In this document: one piece after another, positions 9,027 through 18,122 of the stretch | Layout: each line of letters starts with the position of its first letter | Numbering within the stretch: position 1 is the stretch's first letter | DNA from: VGWF01 sp964423465 | Lineage (GTDB): Bacteria > Verrucomicrobiota > Kiritimatiellia > PWTM01 | Direction of reading: 5' to 3' | Assembly (NCBI GenBank): GCA_964423465.1 | Contig: CAYRFK010000002.1 | Coordinates: 10,265 to 74,264, forward strand | Length of the DNA stretch: 64,000 nucleotides | Program-made: the position numbers and the translations under genes | Notes under the pieces: generated by a model | Seen by the model: only the letters and a program-made list of their open reading frames with translations | Database searches by the model: none | What the model was told of the DNA's origin: nothing

Positions 9027-9068
9027 TCCGTCTTCCCTCGTCCCCCGCCCCTCGCCCCTTGTCCTCAC
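9027..9068 (-). repeat. Heptamer array in operon spacer
   Basis: On the minus strand the 61-bp gap between dehydrogenase and isomerase genes reads AGGGGCG, AGGGGCG, GGGGACG, AGGGAAG, ACGGATG, a degenerate period-7 array. It also covers the last few bases of the upstream gene. Confidence 0.7.
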
Positions 9069-10225
9069 TTCTCCACCTTCACCCAAGCCCGCGCCTTGCT
9101 GCTTTGCAGGATCGCCTCGCACACGGCGACCTCGGCGTGGCCGTCCCTCGCGGTCGCGAACAGGGGCCGCTTCGCCTCGCCGGCGACGATCGCGGAGTAA
9201 ATCGCGCGGAAGTTCATCTTGAACGAGTCCGGGAAGCCCTCGACGTGGCCGGGCGGGTAGTCCATCAGACCGGCCGCGCCGGCGCCGAACGCCGGCGTGG
9301 CGCGCACGGCGGTCTCGTTGGCGCCGTCCCGGTTGCCGAGATGGAGCATCTCGGGATCCTCCGAGCACCACCAGGCCGACTTCTTCGATCCGTAGATCTC
9401 GATGCGGATGCAGTTCTTCCGGCCTGCGGCAACCTGTGAGACGCCGAGGTTTCCGCGCGCGCCGTTCGCGAAGTCGAGCAGCACGGAGGCGAAGTCCTCG
9501 GTCTTCACGGGGTAGTCGGCGTAGCGCATCTTCGCGTCGGACTTCGCGAACGTCTGCACCTCGCCGAGCGGGCGCTTCCGGGTCTTGTGCCAGGTGCCGA
9601 GGTCGGCCAGGACGGAGCGGATCTTCGTCCCCATCACGAACGACACGGTGTCCATCCAGTGCGTGCCGATGTCCGCGACGGCACGAAGCTTGCCGCCTTC
9701 GCCGGGCAGCAGGCGCCAGTTGTAGTCGGTGTCCTTGAAGAGCCAGTCCTGCATGTAGGATCCGTTGACGTGGATGATGTCGCCCAGCTCCCCGGCCTCG
9801 ACCATGCGGCGCATCTGCAGCACCGCGGCGTAGAAGCGGACGTTGTAGTTCACCGCGAAGACAGTCCGGCTTGCCGCGGCCGCCGCGACGATGCATGAGG
9901 TTTCGGCCGTGGTCATGGCCAGCGGCTTCTCGCAGACAACGTGCTTGCCTGCCGCCAAAGCGGCCAGTGACATCTCGCAGTGGAAGCGGTTCGGGGAGGC
10001 GATGTGGACGACATCGACGTCCTCCTCCTTCAGCAGCTCGCGGTAGTCCGTGCACGCGCGCGGAATGCCGAGCCGCCGCGCGGCGGCCTCGGCCTGCGCC
10101 GGGACATCGCAAATCGCGGTCACGGCGACGCCGAGCCGGCGCAGCGCTTCGACATGGACCGGACCGATGAAGCCGGTGCCGATGACGCCGGCACGCAGTT
10201 CGTGGATGGATCGGGGCTGACTCAT
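9065..10225 (-). CDS. Gfo/Idh/MocA family dehydrogenase (cytoplasmic)
   Basis: A 386-residue NAD(P)-dependent oxidoreductase. The N-terminal Rossmann fold shows GVIGTGFIGPVH (about residues 13-24), and the family signature CEKPLA follows at about 98-103 with the conserved lysine. WMDTVSF with the preceding IGTH supplies the downstream catalytic histidine/aspartate region. Unlike the other three family members in this window it has no Tat leader, so it should act in the cytoplasm on a sugar or inositol-type intermediate. The ATG at 10225 has GGAG six bases upstream and overlaps the regulator stop (ATGA). Substrate unknown. Confidence 0.93.
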   Translation of the reverse strand: MSQPRSIHELRAGVIGTGFIGPVHVEALRRLGVAVTAICDVPAQAEAAARRLGIPRACTDYRELLKEEDVDVVHIASPNRFHCEMSLAALAAGKHVVCEKPLAMTTAETSCIVAAAAASRTVFAVNYNVRFYAAVLQMRRMVEAGELGDIIHVNGSYMQDWLFKDTDYNWRLLPGEGGKLRAVADIGTHWMDTVSFVMGTKIRSVLADLGTWHKTRKRPLGEVQTFAKSDAKMRYADYPVKTEDFASVLLDFANGARGNLGVSQVAAGRKNCIRIEIYGSKKSAWWCSEDPEMLHLGNRDGANETAVRATPAFGAGAAGLMDYPPGHVEGFPDSFKMNFRAIYSAIVAGEAKRPLFATARDGHAEVAVCEAILQSSKARAWVKVEK

Positions 10226-11073
10226 GCAGTTCTCCGTTTCTTCCCTTCCGTCTCCCGTCTTCCGTCTTCCGAATGGCCTGCGATCGTCAGGCTGGCGGGG
10301 TGCGGACGCCCGGTGGCGCCCAACGCGTTTCGGAACTCGTAGAGGTCGCCGCGGTAGAACGTGTCCTCGATCCAGAGCGGGCCGCGGTCGGTCGACCCGA
10401 CGGCGCGGACCCACAGCGCCGCCGCGCCCGCAGGCACGCCAAGCCGGGCCGCATCCGCCGCCGGGAGGCTCACCGCGCGAATCGTCTGATGTGCGGTCGT
10501 CACCGTGAGGCCGTAGGTTCGGACGAAGAGCGCGTAGAGCGAGCCCTCGAGCTTCTTCCTCGTCAGGCCCGGGCACAGGCGGGCGACCACGTGGCGGCGT
10601 TCGAGGATGAACGGGACGCCGTCCGCCAGCCGCAACCGCTCGCAGTAGACGACGTTGTCGCCCCCCGCGAGCCCCAGCGCCTCGCGGACTTCGGCCCCCG
10701 CGTCCGCCGCCCGCGTCCTCGCGAAGTCGAGCACGCGCGTCTGCGGCTTCTTGCCCGCCGCCTCCGCCTTCCGCGTGAAGCTGACGAGCGACTGGAGGTC
10801 GTAGTCCAGCCCGCCCTCGCGCACAAACGTACCGACACCCTTCCGAAACTCGAGGTCGCCCGCGATGACGAGCTGCGACAGCGCCTTGTTCGCCGTCACG
10901 CGGCTCACGCCGAACCGCGCGCCGACTTCGCGCTCGCTGAGGAACTGCTGCCCCGGCTTGAACCCCTCCCGCCCGATCATCTCGCGCAGAAGCTGGTTGA
11001 GCTGCAGGTACACCGGCGCCCGCACGAGCCCTCCGCCCGCTGTCTCCCCGCCGCCGCTGGCCGCCTGATGCAT
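10222..11073 (-). CDS. GntR/HutC-family regulator with UTRA domain
   Basis: A 283-residue transcription factor. Residues about 18-88 form the GntR winged helix-turn-helix (PVYLQLNQLLREMI, then SEREVGARFGVSRVTANKAL and GVGTFV). Residues about 100-265 match the UTRA effector domain, which normally binds a sugar or sugar phosphate. As first gene of the fucosidase/GRE unit it is the likely local regulator of that operon. The last 16 residues (SEDGRRETEGKKRRTA) are encoded by a period-7 DNA repeat at 10231-10271, so the tail is probably not part of the fold. The ATG at 11073 has no good ribosome binding site; a GTG at codon 17 is an alternative start. Confidence 0.92.
   Translation of the reverse strand: MHQAASGGGETAGGGLVRAPVYLQLNQLLREMIGREGFKPGQQFLSEREVGARFGVSRVTANKALSQLVIAGDLEFRKGVGTFVREGGLDYDLQSLVSFTRKAEAAGKKPQTRVLDFARTRAADAGAEVREALGLAGGDNVVYCERLRLADGVPFILERRHVVARLCPGLTRKKLEGSLYALFVRTYGLTVTTAHQTIRAVSLPAADAARLGVPAGAAALWVRAVGSTDRGPLWIEDTFYRGDLYEFRNALGATGRPHPASLTIAGHSEDGRRETEGKKRRTA
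10231..10271 (-). repeat. Heptamer array inside regulator 3' end
   Basis: Read on the minus strand the units are AGACGGA, AGACGGG, AGACGGA, AGGGAAG, AAACGGA. The array is translated as the regulator's C-terminal tail. Its last unit also contains the GGAG that serves as ribosome binding site for the next gene. Confidence 0.75.
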
Positions 11074-11082
11074 GGTGGCTTA

Positions 11083-11098
11083 CCCACTAGCCCAGTAG
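11083..11098 (-). promoter_or_regulatory. Possible operator: tandem octamers upstream of regulator
   Basis: On the minus strand two adjacent 8-mers differ by one base (CTACTGGG, CTAGTGGG), ending ten bases before the ATG of the GntR regulator. GntR operators are usually palindromic, so this is only a suggestion for autoregulation. Confidence 0.25.
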
Positions 11099-11135
11099 GC
11101 CGGCGGTGTCAAGTCGGGGGTCGTGCAATCTGCGT

Positions 11136-11202
11136 TCGGCAGACAGGAGTGTCCGCCTCATGGCCCGTTCTCCGCGTGGGGCAGGCACTCCTGCCTGCCC
11201 AT
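11136..11202. repeat. Dispersed 25-bp repeat, two inverted copies
   Basis: GGCAGACAGGAGTGTCCGCC at 11138-11157 (plus) is followed by a related copy in the opposite orientation at about 11178-11202. The second copy folds into an 8-bp stem, GGGCAGGC with GCCTGCCC around a 6-base loop. A third copy lies at 29744-29768 and matches 19 of 20 bases. It fills much of the spacer between the GntR operon promoter and the end of the next minus-strand gene. Confidence 0.65.
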
Positions 11203-11240
11203 GCGGGCCCCAACAGGGCCCGTCCTCACGCGTCATCGCG

Positions 11241-13631
11241 TCACCGCCGGCTACGGAGATAGGTGTCGAGGGGGACGGGCTCGGGGGCGGCGGGAGCGGA
11301 GGCGAGGAGCGCGAGGGCCTTGTCGAGTGCGACGACATGCTCGCTCTTCTCCCCCTTCTTCGGGTCCTTGCGGATCATGACGGCACGTACCTCGCGGAGG
11401 CGGGGTTCGAGCGGACGGGCCCGGTCGCCGTAGCGGGCGAGGTACTCCAGGCACTTCGGGAGCCGGTTCTTCAGGCCCCAGCGTTCGGGTTCGATCAGGC
11501 TGACGCAGATCTCCATGCCCTCGCGGATGCGGAGGCGGGAGAGCAGGTCGAGCCCGGCGAGCCGAACGCCGTCCGCAAACATCTCGCCGCTCGGGGAGGG
11601 CGTGCGCACGGCCTCGACGATCGCGGGCATCAGCACGGCGAGGTCGCGGTCGTCGAGCTTCCCGTAGACCGGCCGGAGTTGTCCGCGCGTCGCGCCGTCC
11701 TGATTCCTCAGGAGCGTCTCGACCGCCGGATAGAGCAGCGCGCGGTCGACGCCCTCGATCGAGTCGGCAAGCAGGCTCTTCGGTTCGCGCCGACCCGGCC
11801 GCGGCGAGAAGAGCGCGGTGGCCGCGGCGCGCTGAGCCATGCCGCGCGGGTCGGACGGGTCGGCCTTCGCCGCGAGCCGGAGCAGGTCCGGCACGGCCGC
11901 GCGACGTGCCTCGGGGCCGAGGCGGACGAGCGCGTCGCAGGCGAGGGTCCGCATCCATGGATCGGAATCCCCCAGCGCGGCGAGCAACCGCGGCGCGGCG
12001 GCGTCGGCCCGCGGACCCAGCGCGGCCAGCGCCTCGCACGCCCCGTGGCGCGCGTCGCGGTTTGTCCCGCCGAGCATCGCGAGCAACCGCGGCACGTGGT
12101 CGCCATCGCGCTTGCCGAGCGTGGCGGCCGAGCGCGTCCGCACGGCGGGCGACCAGCTCGCGAGGCCCGCGAGCAAGGCATCGGTCGCGCGCCCGTCGTA
12201 GGCGGTTTCCTGCGTCCAGAATGTGTAGTCGCGGCCCGCGGCGATGGTTGCGGCGGCCTCGGCGCGCGACAACGGCGCGATGCCGGCCTTGCGCCCGGTC
12301 ATCAGCAGCTTCTTCAGCGGCAGCGCGTAGCCGAGCAGGTAGGCGCCGGTGCTGTCCCAGCCGCGGTACGCGTGCCCGCCCCAGTCGGCGGGGATGCCCT
12401 GGTAGGTGAACGAGCCGTCCCACGCGCGGGCGAGATCGTAGTACCACGCCGTCTCGGCGAGGTAGGCGCCCGTCGCCTCCGGGCCGCCGCGCGCGACGCC
12501 GGGCATCGCCCACAGGATGTTGAAGAAGTTCCCGGTGTGGCCGCTCTCGCGCTCGCCATGGGCCGCCGTCGCCATGCGGGAGAAGAACGAGGCGGCTTCG
12601 CCGTCGCCCAGCAGATCGAAGAGCACGGCCGCGCTGGAGCAGGTGCCGTTGTCCTCGTGCTCGCGCCATGGCTCGTGATCGCCATAGGGAATCGCGCCCT
12701 TGTGGACGTACCACCGCAGGAAGCCGGCCGAGCGCCGGATCGCAACGAGCACGTCCGGTTCGTTCATGCCCGCCTCGCGGGCAAGGACCATCGACAGCGT
12801 CAGCGCAAGCCCCGGCTGGTTCATTGCACCGTAGCCGTTGAGAATGCCGTCGTCCCGCGCGAAGTCGTGGCCCCATGTGCCGATTCCGCCCTGGCCCCGG
12901 GCGATCTCGAGCGACACGCGCCGCACCGCCGCCGCGGCCGCGGCGTCGCCGGTCACGGCCGCGTACTCCGCGAGGAACAGGTTCGCGTAGGCGTAATGCC
13001 ACGTCACGAGCGACTGCCGCTGGATCTCCGCCGCCTTGCGCGCGTACTCCGCCAGCAGCGGACGGTACTCGTCGCGGCCGGAGGCGAGAAGCGCCAGCGC
13101 GTTGAGGTCGTTCGGAATGGAGACCTTGCCGAGACCGCGCGCGGCGATGACGCGGCAGCCCTGGTCGAAGATCTGCGCCGACTTTGCGCAGCCGTAGGGC
13201 GCCGTCGGCGCGTAGGCGCCCATCACGCGCAGCTTCAGCTCGACCGGCTCCGCGCGGCCGTCGCGCCAGCGCAGCAGCCGCAGCGCGCCGCCGCCGGCGT
13301 CCGTCTCGGCCTTCGTGATGGCGCGGGCGAACAGGATCCTCGCGTCGCCGTCGAACGGACGGCCGTCGAAGCCGACGATCACGTCGCCCGTGAGAAGATG
13401 TCCGTCCGCGGGCGAACCCTTCGCAACGTCGGTGACGAGAATCTGGCGGGCGTCGGTGGTGTGCCCCTTCCAGCCCCAGATCCAACCGCGCGCGCCGGTC
13501 GGGCCGAGGGTCCAGTCGTGCGTTTTGTCGGGCGTGCCGCCCCGCGTCAGATCCGGAACCGCGGGCTTCTCCGCCGCACCGGCCGCCACAGCCACCAGCA
13601 TCGCCACCGCCGCGGCGGCGGACCTGCACAT
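11241..13631 (-). CDS. Secreted PDZ/HEAT-repeat protein (DUF6288-like)
   Basis: A 796-residue exported protein. The ATG at 13631 begins a signal peptide (MCRSAAAAVAMLVAVAAGAA); in-frame upstream ATGs lack one. Residues about 60-130 look like a PDZ domain (ILVTDVAKGSPADG, DVIVGFDGRPF). A long central domain follows, rich in Trp, His and Tyr (GGIGTWGHDFARDDG, NGYGAMNQPGLAL, GHTGNFFNILWAMPG), resembling an alpha/alpha toroid. Residues about 520-640 carry HEAT-like repeats (RLLAMLGGTNRDARHGACEAL and similar). The layout recalls proteins annotated DUF6288 in Planctomycetes and Verrucomicrobia; I assign that from memory. No catalytic role is established. Confidence 0.85.
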   Translation of the reverse strand: MCRSAAAAVAMLVAVAAGAAEKPAVPDLTRGGTPDKTHDWTLGPTGARGWIWGWKGHTTDARQILVTDVAKGSPADGHLLTGDVIVGFDGRPFDGDARILFARAITKAETDAGGGALRLLRWRDGRAEPVELKLRVMGAYAPTAPYGCAKSAQIFDQGCRVIAARGLGKVSIPNDLNALALLASGRDEYRPLLAEYARKAAEIQRQSLVTWHYAYANLFLAEYAAVTGDAAAAAAVRRVSLEIARGQGGIGTWGHDFARDDGILNGYGAMNQPGLALTLSMVLAREAGMNEPDVLVAIRRSAGFLRWYVHKGAIPYGDHEPWREHEDNGTCSSAAVLFDLLGDGEAASFFSRMATAAHGERESGHTGNFFNILWAMPGVARGGPEATGAYLAETAWYYDLARAWDGSFTYQGIPADWGGHAYRGWDSTGAYLLGYALPLKKLLMTGRKAGIAPLSRAEAAATIAAGRDYTFWTQETAYDGRATDALLAGLASWSPAVRTRSAATLGKRDGDHVPRLLAMLGGTNRDARHGACEALAALGPRADAAAPRLLAALGDSDPWMRTLACDALVRLGPEARRAAVPDLLRLAAKADPSDPRGMAQRAAATALFSPRPGRREPKSLLADSIEGVDRALLYPAVETLLRNQDGATRGQLRPVYGKLDDRDLAVLMPAIVEAVRTPSPSGEMFADGVRLAGLDLLSRLRIREGMEICVSLIEPERWGLKNRLPKCLEYLARYGDRARPLEPRLREVRAVMIRKDPKKGEKSEHVVALDKALALLASAPAAPEPVPLDTYLRSRR

Positions 13632-13731
13632 GGTCTTCCCGTTCACACCGATATCCTCCCCGGCAAACCCCATGACTGATTGTTCCGTCGAGCCCGGCAT
13701 GCCGCCAGTCACCCGGGCTCCGCCCGATCGG

Positions 13732-16701
13732 TTAGCGATGGCGGCGGCGCAGGAGCGCGGCACAGGCGACCAGCCCCAAGAGACTCAAGGTGCCGGGCTC
13801 GGGGATGACGGTCAGCGTCAGCGTGTTGGCGTTGACGTCCACATCCCCGCTGAGACCCGGCCCGAGATGGGTCGCAGTGAAATCGCCATCGGCGAAATCG
13901 GTCGAGCCGAACGTCATCAGCGTGTAGGTGCCGACCGCGCCGGTGCCGAGGAAGTCGAACGCCCACGCCCCGGCGGTTCCCTTGGTCACTGCTCCGGAGA
14001 CCGCGAGGAGGTCGGACGAGGCCCCGTCGTTGTCCAGTTCCCATGCCAGCGTCGACCCGCCGTCGAGCGTGAGGCTGGACACGGTGAGGGTCCCGAGGCT
14101 GGCGCCGGGGGCCAGCGTACCGGAAGCGCCCACGGTGACGGCGCCAGCCGCTCCCGTTCCGCCCAGGGTCCCGCCGGCCACGGTGATGAGACCGCCGCCG
14201 GTGTGCGTGCCATGGATGCGGAGGGTGCCGGCCTCCACGGTGGTCGCCCCGGTGTACGTGTTGGAGAATGTGAGCGAAAGCGTGCCAGAGCCCCGCTTGA
14301 CGAGGGCCAGATGGTTCTCGTTCGGCCGGCTGTCGCCAAGGCGCCCTCCGTAGATGAAGTCCGCGGTGTTGCTCACGGTCAGCGTGGAGAGGGTGGCGGA
14401 CCCGCCGACGATGCGGTTCGTCGCATTGACCTCGATCGCCGACGCCTCAATGCCGGCGACCGTCTGGTTGAAGCCGTTCAGCGTCAGGGTGACCGTGGGC
14501 TTCGGCGTCGCCTGGCTCGGGGCCTGGAGCCGCACGACGGTGGTCGCCGGCAACGCGTTGTTCTCCTGGAGAACGACGGTATTGGAGTGGGCGTTGTACG
14601 CGTTGAGGATCGTGTCGCCCGTGTAGGTGGACTGCGCCAGAAGGAACCATGTCGCGCTGCCGTTGTTCGCGGCGCTGGACCGGAGAGTGAGGTCGCCGGT
14701 GCCGGAGATGCCGTTCGGAATGGTCACGGACGCAATGCCCGCGTTGTAGCAATTGAGCGCCGCGCCGCCGTCGAGGGTGATCGCCCCGTTCAATGTCCAG
14801 AGCCCCGTGTTCCGGTTGAGGACGAGCGCCCCGTAGGTGTTGCCGCCGGTGCCGATGCCGGTGCCCGTGAGCGTCAGAGGCTCCTCCAGTGTCAGGTTCA
14901 CCTGGTTGACGAACAGCGCCGCGCCGTTCCTGACCACCGTACCCGCGGCGGTCGTGCCGAGGGAGTTCGTCGTGATAGACAGCCGGCCCTGTTCGACCGT
15001 GGTCACGCCGCCGTAGCTGTTGTCGGCGCTGGTGAGGAGGAGCGTGCCGGCCCCGGTCTTGACGAGGCCATGCGCGCCGCCGCCGTCGCCAAGAACGCCG
15101 GAGAGCGTCACAGGGCTCTCGTTCGTCACGGTGCGGGTTCCCGTGAGCGTGCCGGTGCCGGACATCGTCAGGGAGGCCGAGTCGTTCGCGCTGCCGAACG
15201 TGAAGTTTCCCGCCAGTTGATAGTTGTTGGCCAACGCGCGCGAATTGGTGATCCCGAAGGCGGAGATCGCGCCGCCATTCAGCAACAGCGTGCCGCCGCC
15301 GAGCGCGGAGTCGTTGTTGACCCGCACGAGCATGTCGACCGTCTCGCCGTTCGGATCGAACGCGCCGTCGTAGACCGTGACGGTCGTGCCGGCCGCGATG
15401 GCATCGGCGTGACCCATCCGCAGCGTGCCGCCGTAGATGAAGGTTCCACCCGCGTAGGTGTTGGCGGCGCCGAGGGTCAGCACGTTGTCGCCGAACTTGG
15501 CGAGGCCGCGGGTGGACTGGCCGGTCGAGTAGGTCACGTCGCCGGCGGACGTGTCGATGCCGACGAGCCTGAAGGCAGGGTCGAGGGTGAATCCGGCGAG
15601 CGAACCGCTCCAGAGGCTGTCGATGTCGGCCGTCGTCCAGTAGGCGGGGTCCGCCGCCTTCACGCCGAGACCGAGACCGCCGTTGGCGCCGACGGTCACG
15701 GCCCCGGCCGCCGGCTTCGCGGACTGGTTCGCAAAGTTCAGGATGCCGTCGTTCACCGCGGTTCCGCCGCTGTAGGTGTTGGCGCCGGCCAGCGTGAGCG
15801 CGGAGCCGCCGGCCTTGGTCAGGGCATAACCGATCCCGCCATCGCCGAGCGCCCCGTTCAGAATCACCTGGCTGTCGGTCGTCAGCACGCGGTTGGCCGT
15901 CAGGCTGCCCGCGCCAAGGAAGGCCACCGTGCCGTTGTTGGTCCCGTGGCCAAGCAGCGCGTCGGCGGCGAACGTGACCGCGTTCGTCAGCGTCCGGCGC
16001 ACGTCGGAATTGGCGGACAGGATGCCGCCATTGATCACGACCGTCCCGGCGCCAAATGCGCGGTCCGAACCGGCGCGCACCCGGCCCGCGTTCAGCGTGA
16101 ATCCGCCCGTGAAGGAGTTTGTGACGCTGCTCAGCGTCAACAGACCGGACCCCGACTTCGTCACGCCCGACCCGGCGGTTCCGTTCGTGATGTACCCGCT
16201 CAACCAGAGGTCGCCGGTGCCGTCGTGAGTGATGGAGAGGTTGTCGTTGAGGACGATGCCGCCGGCGGCGACGCCGATCTCAATGTTGCCGGCCGCGCCC
16301 GCGGCGACGGTGAGGGCGGCCGAGCCTGCGCCGACGTCAAACGTCAGCAGGCGAGCACCGGTGCCGCCCGCGGTCGCGGTCAGGCGGATCTTGATGTCGC
16401 GGTCCGCGCCGGCGTTGAACGCCAGCGTTCCCACGGTCCGTGCGGCGCCGATGTAATTGGTGAGCCGCGTGGCGGCGCTGTAAAATGTGATGACCTGGTC
16501 GGCGCCGAAGGTCGCGGCCTCACCGGTCCAGTTGGTCTCCGTGCCCCAGGCGGCGTCCGTCCCGCCGCCGTCCCACGTGCCGTCCGCGATCGCAGGGTGC
16601 GCCGACAGGGCCATCGCAAGGCCCGCGAGAATGCAGGCGAAGGCCCGGCGACGATGGGGGGCGGCAATCCATGCAAACGACGAATCATTCGGTGCATTCA
16701 T
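13732..16701 (-). CDS. PEP-CTERM protein with autotransporter-type beta repeats
   Basis: A 989-residue surface or exopolysaccharide-associated protein. Residues about 18-40 are a signal peptide. Then come many copies of the autotransporter-associated beta-strand repeat (for example LTKAGGSALTLAGANTYSGG, LVKRGSGTLSLTFSNTYTGA), which build a right-handed beta-helix. The last 25 residues are a PEP-CTERM sorting tail: VIPEPGTL, a hydrophobic helix and RRRHR. It should be processed by an exosortase, which is not in this window. AAAGGG lies about nine bases before the ATG, next to a short palindrome CCTTTACAAAGG (16711-16722). The opposite strand stays open over most of the gene as a by-product of Gly/Ala/Thr-rich coding and is not a gene. 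Confidence 0.95.
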   Translation of the reverse strand: MNAPNDSSFAWIAAPHRRRAFACILAGLAMALSAHPAIADGTWDGGGTDAAWGTETNWTGEAATFGADQVITFYSAATRLTNYIGAARTVGTLAFNAGADRDIKIRLTATAGGTGARLLTFDVGAGSAALTVAAGAAGNIEIGVAAGGIVLNDNLSITHDGTGDLWLSGYITNGTAGSGVTKSGSGLLTLSSVTNSFTGGFTLNAGRVRAGSDRAFGAGTVVINGGILSANSDVRRTLTNAVTFAADALLGHGTNNGTVAFLGAGSLTANRVLTTDSQVILNGALGDGGIGYALTKAGGSALTLAGANTYSGGTAVNDGILNFANQSAKPAAGAVTVGANGGLGLGVKAADPAYWTTADIDSLWSGSLAGFTLDPAFRLVGIDTSAGDVTYSTGQSTRGLAKFGDNVLTLGAANTYAGGTFIYGGTLRMGHADAIAAGTTVTVYDGAFDPNGETVDMLVRVNNDSALGGGTLLLNGGAISAFGITNSRALANNYQLAGNFTFGSANDSASLTMSGTGTLTGTRTVTNESPVTLSGVLGDGGGAHGLVKTGAGTLLLTSADNSYGGVTTVEQGRLSITTNSLGTTAAGTVVRNGAALFVNQVNLTLEEPLTLTGTGIGTGGNTYGALVLNRNTGLWTLNGAITLDGGAALNCYNAGIASVTIPNGISGTGDLTLRSSAANNGSATWFLLAQSTYTGDTILNAYNAHSNTVVLQENNALPATTVVRLQAPSQATPKPTVTLTLNGFNQTVAGIEASAIEVNATNRIVGGSATLSTLTVSNTADFIYGGRLGDSRPNENHLALVKRGSGTLSLTFSNTYTGATTVEAGTLRIHGTHTGGGLITVAGGTLGGTGAAGAVTVGASGTLAPGASLGTLTVSSLTLDGGSTLAWELDNDGASSDLLAVSGAVTKGTAGAWAFDFLGTGAVGTYTLMTFGSTDFADGDFTATHLGPGLSGDVDVNANTLTLTVIPEPGTLSLLGLVACAALLRRRHR

Positions 16702-16931
16702 CCCCGGTACCCTTTACAAAGGAGCTTCCGCGTCTGTTCCGAACCGCGCGCATCACCCGCACCCCGCGCGATGCCCAGCCACTGCTGGTACGGGATTAGG
16801 CCATCGTCGTCAATGAAATTCCCGGCCATGGGATGCCGCGGACGCGGGACGGCCAAGCCGGAAGTCCGCCGCGGCGATCGGCGCGCGGCGGACGGGACCG
16901 GCAGACGTCCCGGCGGGGCTCGGGCTGCGCA

Positions 16932-18122
16932 TCAGCCCTTCTGGAGCCGGCCCACGAACGCCCGGATCCGGCGGGCCGCCTCCTTGACGTCGGCGGTCGC
17001 CGTCGCATAGGAGCAGCGGATGTGGCCTTCGCCGCAGGCGCCGAACGCGGTGCCCGGAACGGCGGCCACCTTCTCCTCCTCCAGCAGGCGGAGCGAGAAC
17101 TCCTTCGCCGGAAGGCCGAGATGGCCGATGTACGGGAACATGTAGAACGCGCCGCGGGGTTCCGTGACCGGCAGGCCCATCTCGGAAAAGGCGTTCATGA
17201 GGTAGTTCCGCCGGCGGTTGTACTCCTCCCGCATCTCAGCAACCTCGGTCTGCGGCTCCTTCAGGGCCTCGATCGCCGCCTCCTGGCTGAGGATCGGCGC
17301 GCAGAGCATCGTGTACTGGTGGATCCTCATCATCGCGTCGATCAGCGGCGCCGGGCCGCACGCGTAGCCGAGACGGTAGCCGGTCATCGCCCACGCCTTC
17401 GAAAAGCCGTGGAGGAAGATGGTCCGCTCGCGCATGCCGGGCACGGTCGTGATCGACGTGTGCGTGCCGGAGTAGGTGAGTTCGGCGTAGATCTCGTCGC
17501 TGAGCACGATCAGGTCGTGCTCGATGGCGAACGCGGCGATGGCTTCGACATCGGCCCGGTCGAGCCCGGCGCCGGTCGGGTTGTTCGGGAAGTTGAGGAT
17601 CAACAGCCGCGAACGGGGCGTGACGTGGCGCTCCAGATCCTCGCGCGTCAGCCGGAACCCGGTCCCGCGGGAGCCGGGCACGGGGACGGGAACGCCGTGC
17701 GCGAACTGGATCAGCGGCGCGTAGGAGACGTAGCACGGCTCGTGGTAGAGCACCTCGTCGCCGGGATTGATCAGGGCGCGGACGGCCAGGTCCATCGCCT
17801 CGCTCACGCCGACGGCGATGAGGCACTCGTTGTCCGCGTTGTAGGCCGTGCCGTAGGCGCGTGCCACGTAGTCGCAGATCGCGCGCCGCAGTTTCAGCAG
17901 GCCGAGATTCGACGTGTAGTGCGTCGCGCCGCGCTCGAGCGCGAAGATCGACGCCTCGCGCACGCGCCACGGCGTGTCGAAATCGGGCTCGCCGATGCCG
18001 AGGCTGATGACATCGCGCATCGTGCTGACGATGTCGAAGAAATCCCGGATGCCCGACCGCGGAATGTCGCGGACGTGGAGGGCGATCCGGTCAGGGACTG
18101 ACGGTAAGACGTTCGTGCTCAT
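16932..18122 (-). CDS. Class I/II PLP-dependent aminotransferase
   Basis: A 396-residue fold-type I aminotransferase, close to the aspartate/branched-chain group. The PLP lysine is K242 in GFSKAWAMTGYRLGY. LNFPNNPTG (about 177-185) carries the conserved asparagine, SDEIYAELTY (about 208-217) the pyridine-binding aspartate and tyrosine, and RCSYATA near the C-terminus the carboxylate-binding arginine. It is cytoplasmic. Its start overlaps the 3' end of the Lrp/AsnC gene by 32 bases, so the two are co-transcribed and translationally linked, a common pairing. The amino-acid substrate cannot be told from sequence. Confidence 0.93.
   Translation of the reverse strand: MSTNVLPSVPDRIALHVRDIPRSGIRDFFDIVSTMRDVISLGIGEPDFDTPWRVREASIFALERGATHYTSNLGLLKLRRAICDYVARAYGTAYNADNECLIAVGVSEAMDLAVRALINPGDEVLYHEPCYVSYAPLIQFAHGVPVPVPGSRGTGFRLTREDLERHVTPRSRLLILNFPNNPTGAGLDRADVEAIAAFAIEHDLIVLSDEIYAELTYSGTHTSITTVPGMRERTIFLHGFSKAWAMTGYRLGYACGPAPLIDAMMRIHQYTMLCAPILSQEAAIEALKEPQTEVAEMREEYNRRRNYLMNAFSEMGLPVTEPRGAFYMFPYIGHLGLPAKEFSLRLLEEEKVAAVPGTAFGACGEGHIRCSYATATADVKEAARRIRAFVGRLQKG

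Noticed and set aside
13315..17010. Very long open frame (over 1200 codons) on the plus strand opposite the PEP-CTERM gene
   Set aside because: Arg/Val/Gly-rich shadow with no domains; it arises from GC-rich third positions of the real gene on the other strand.
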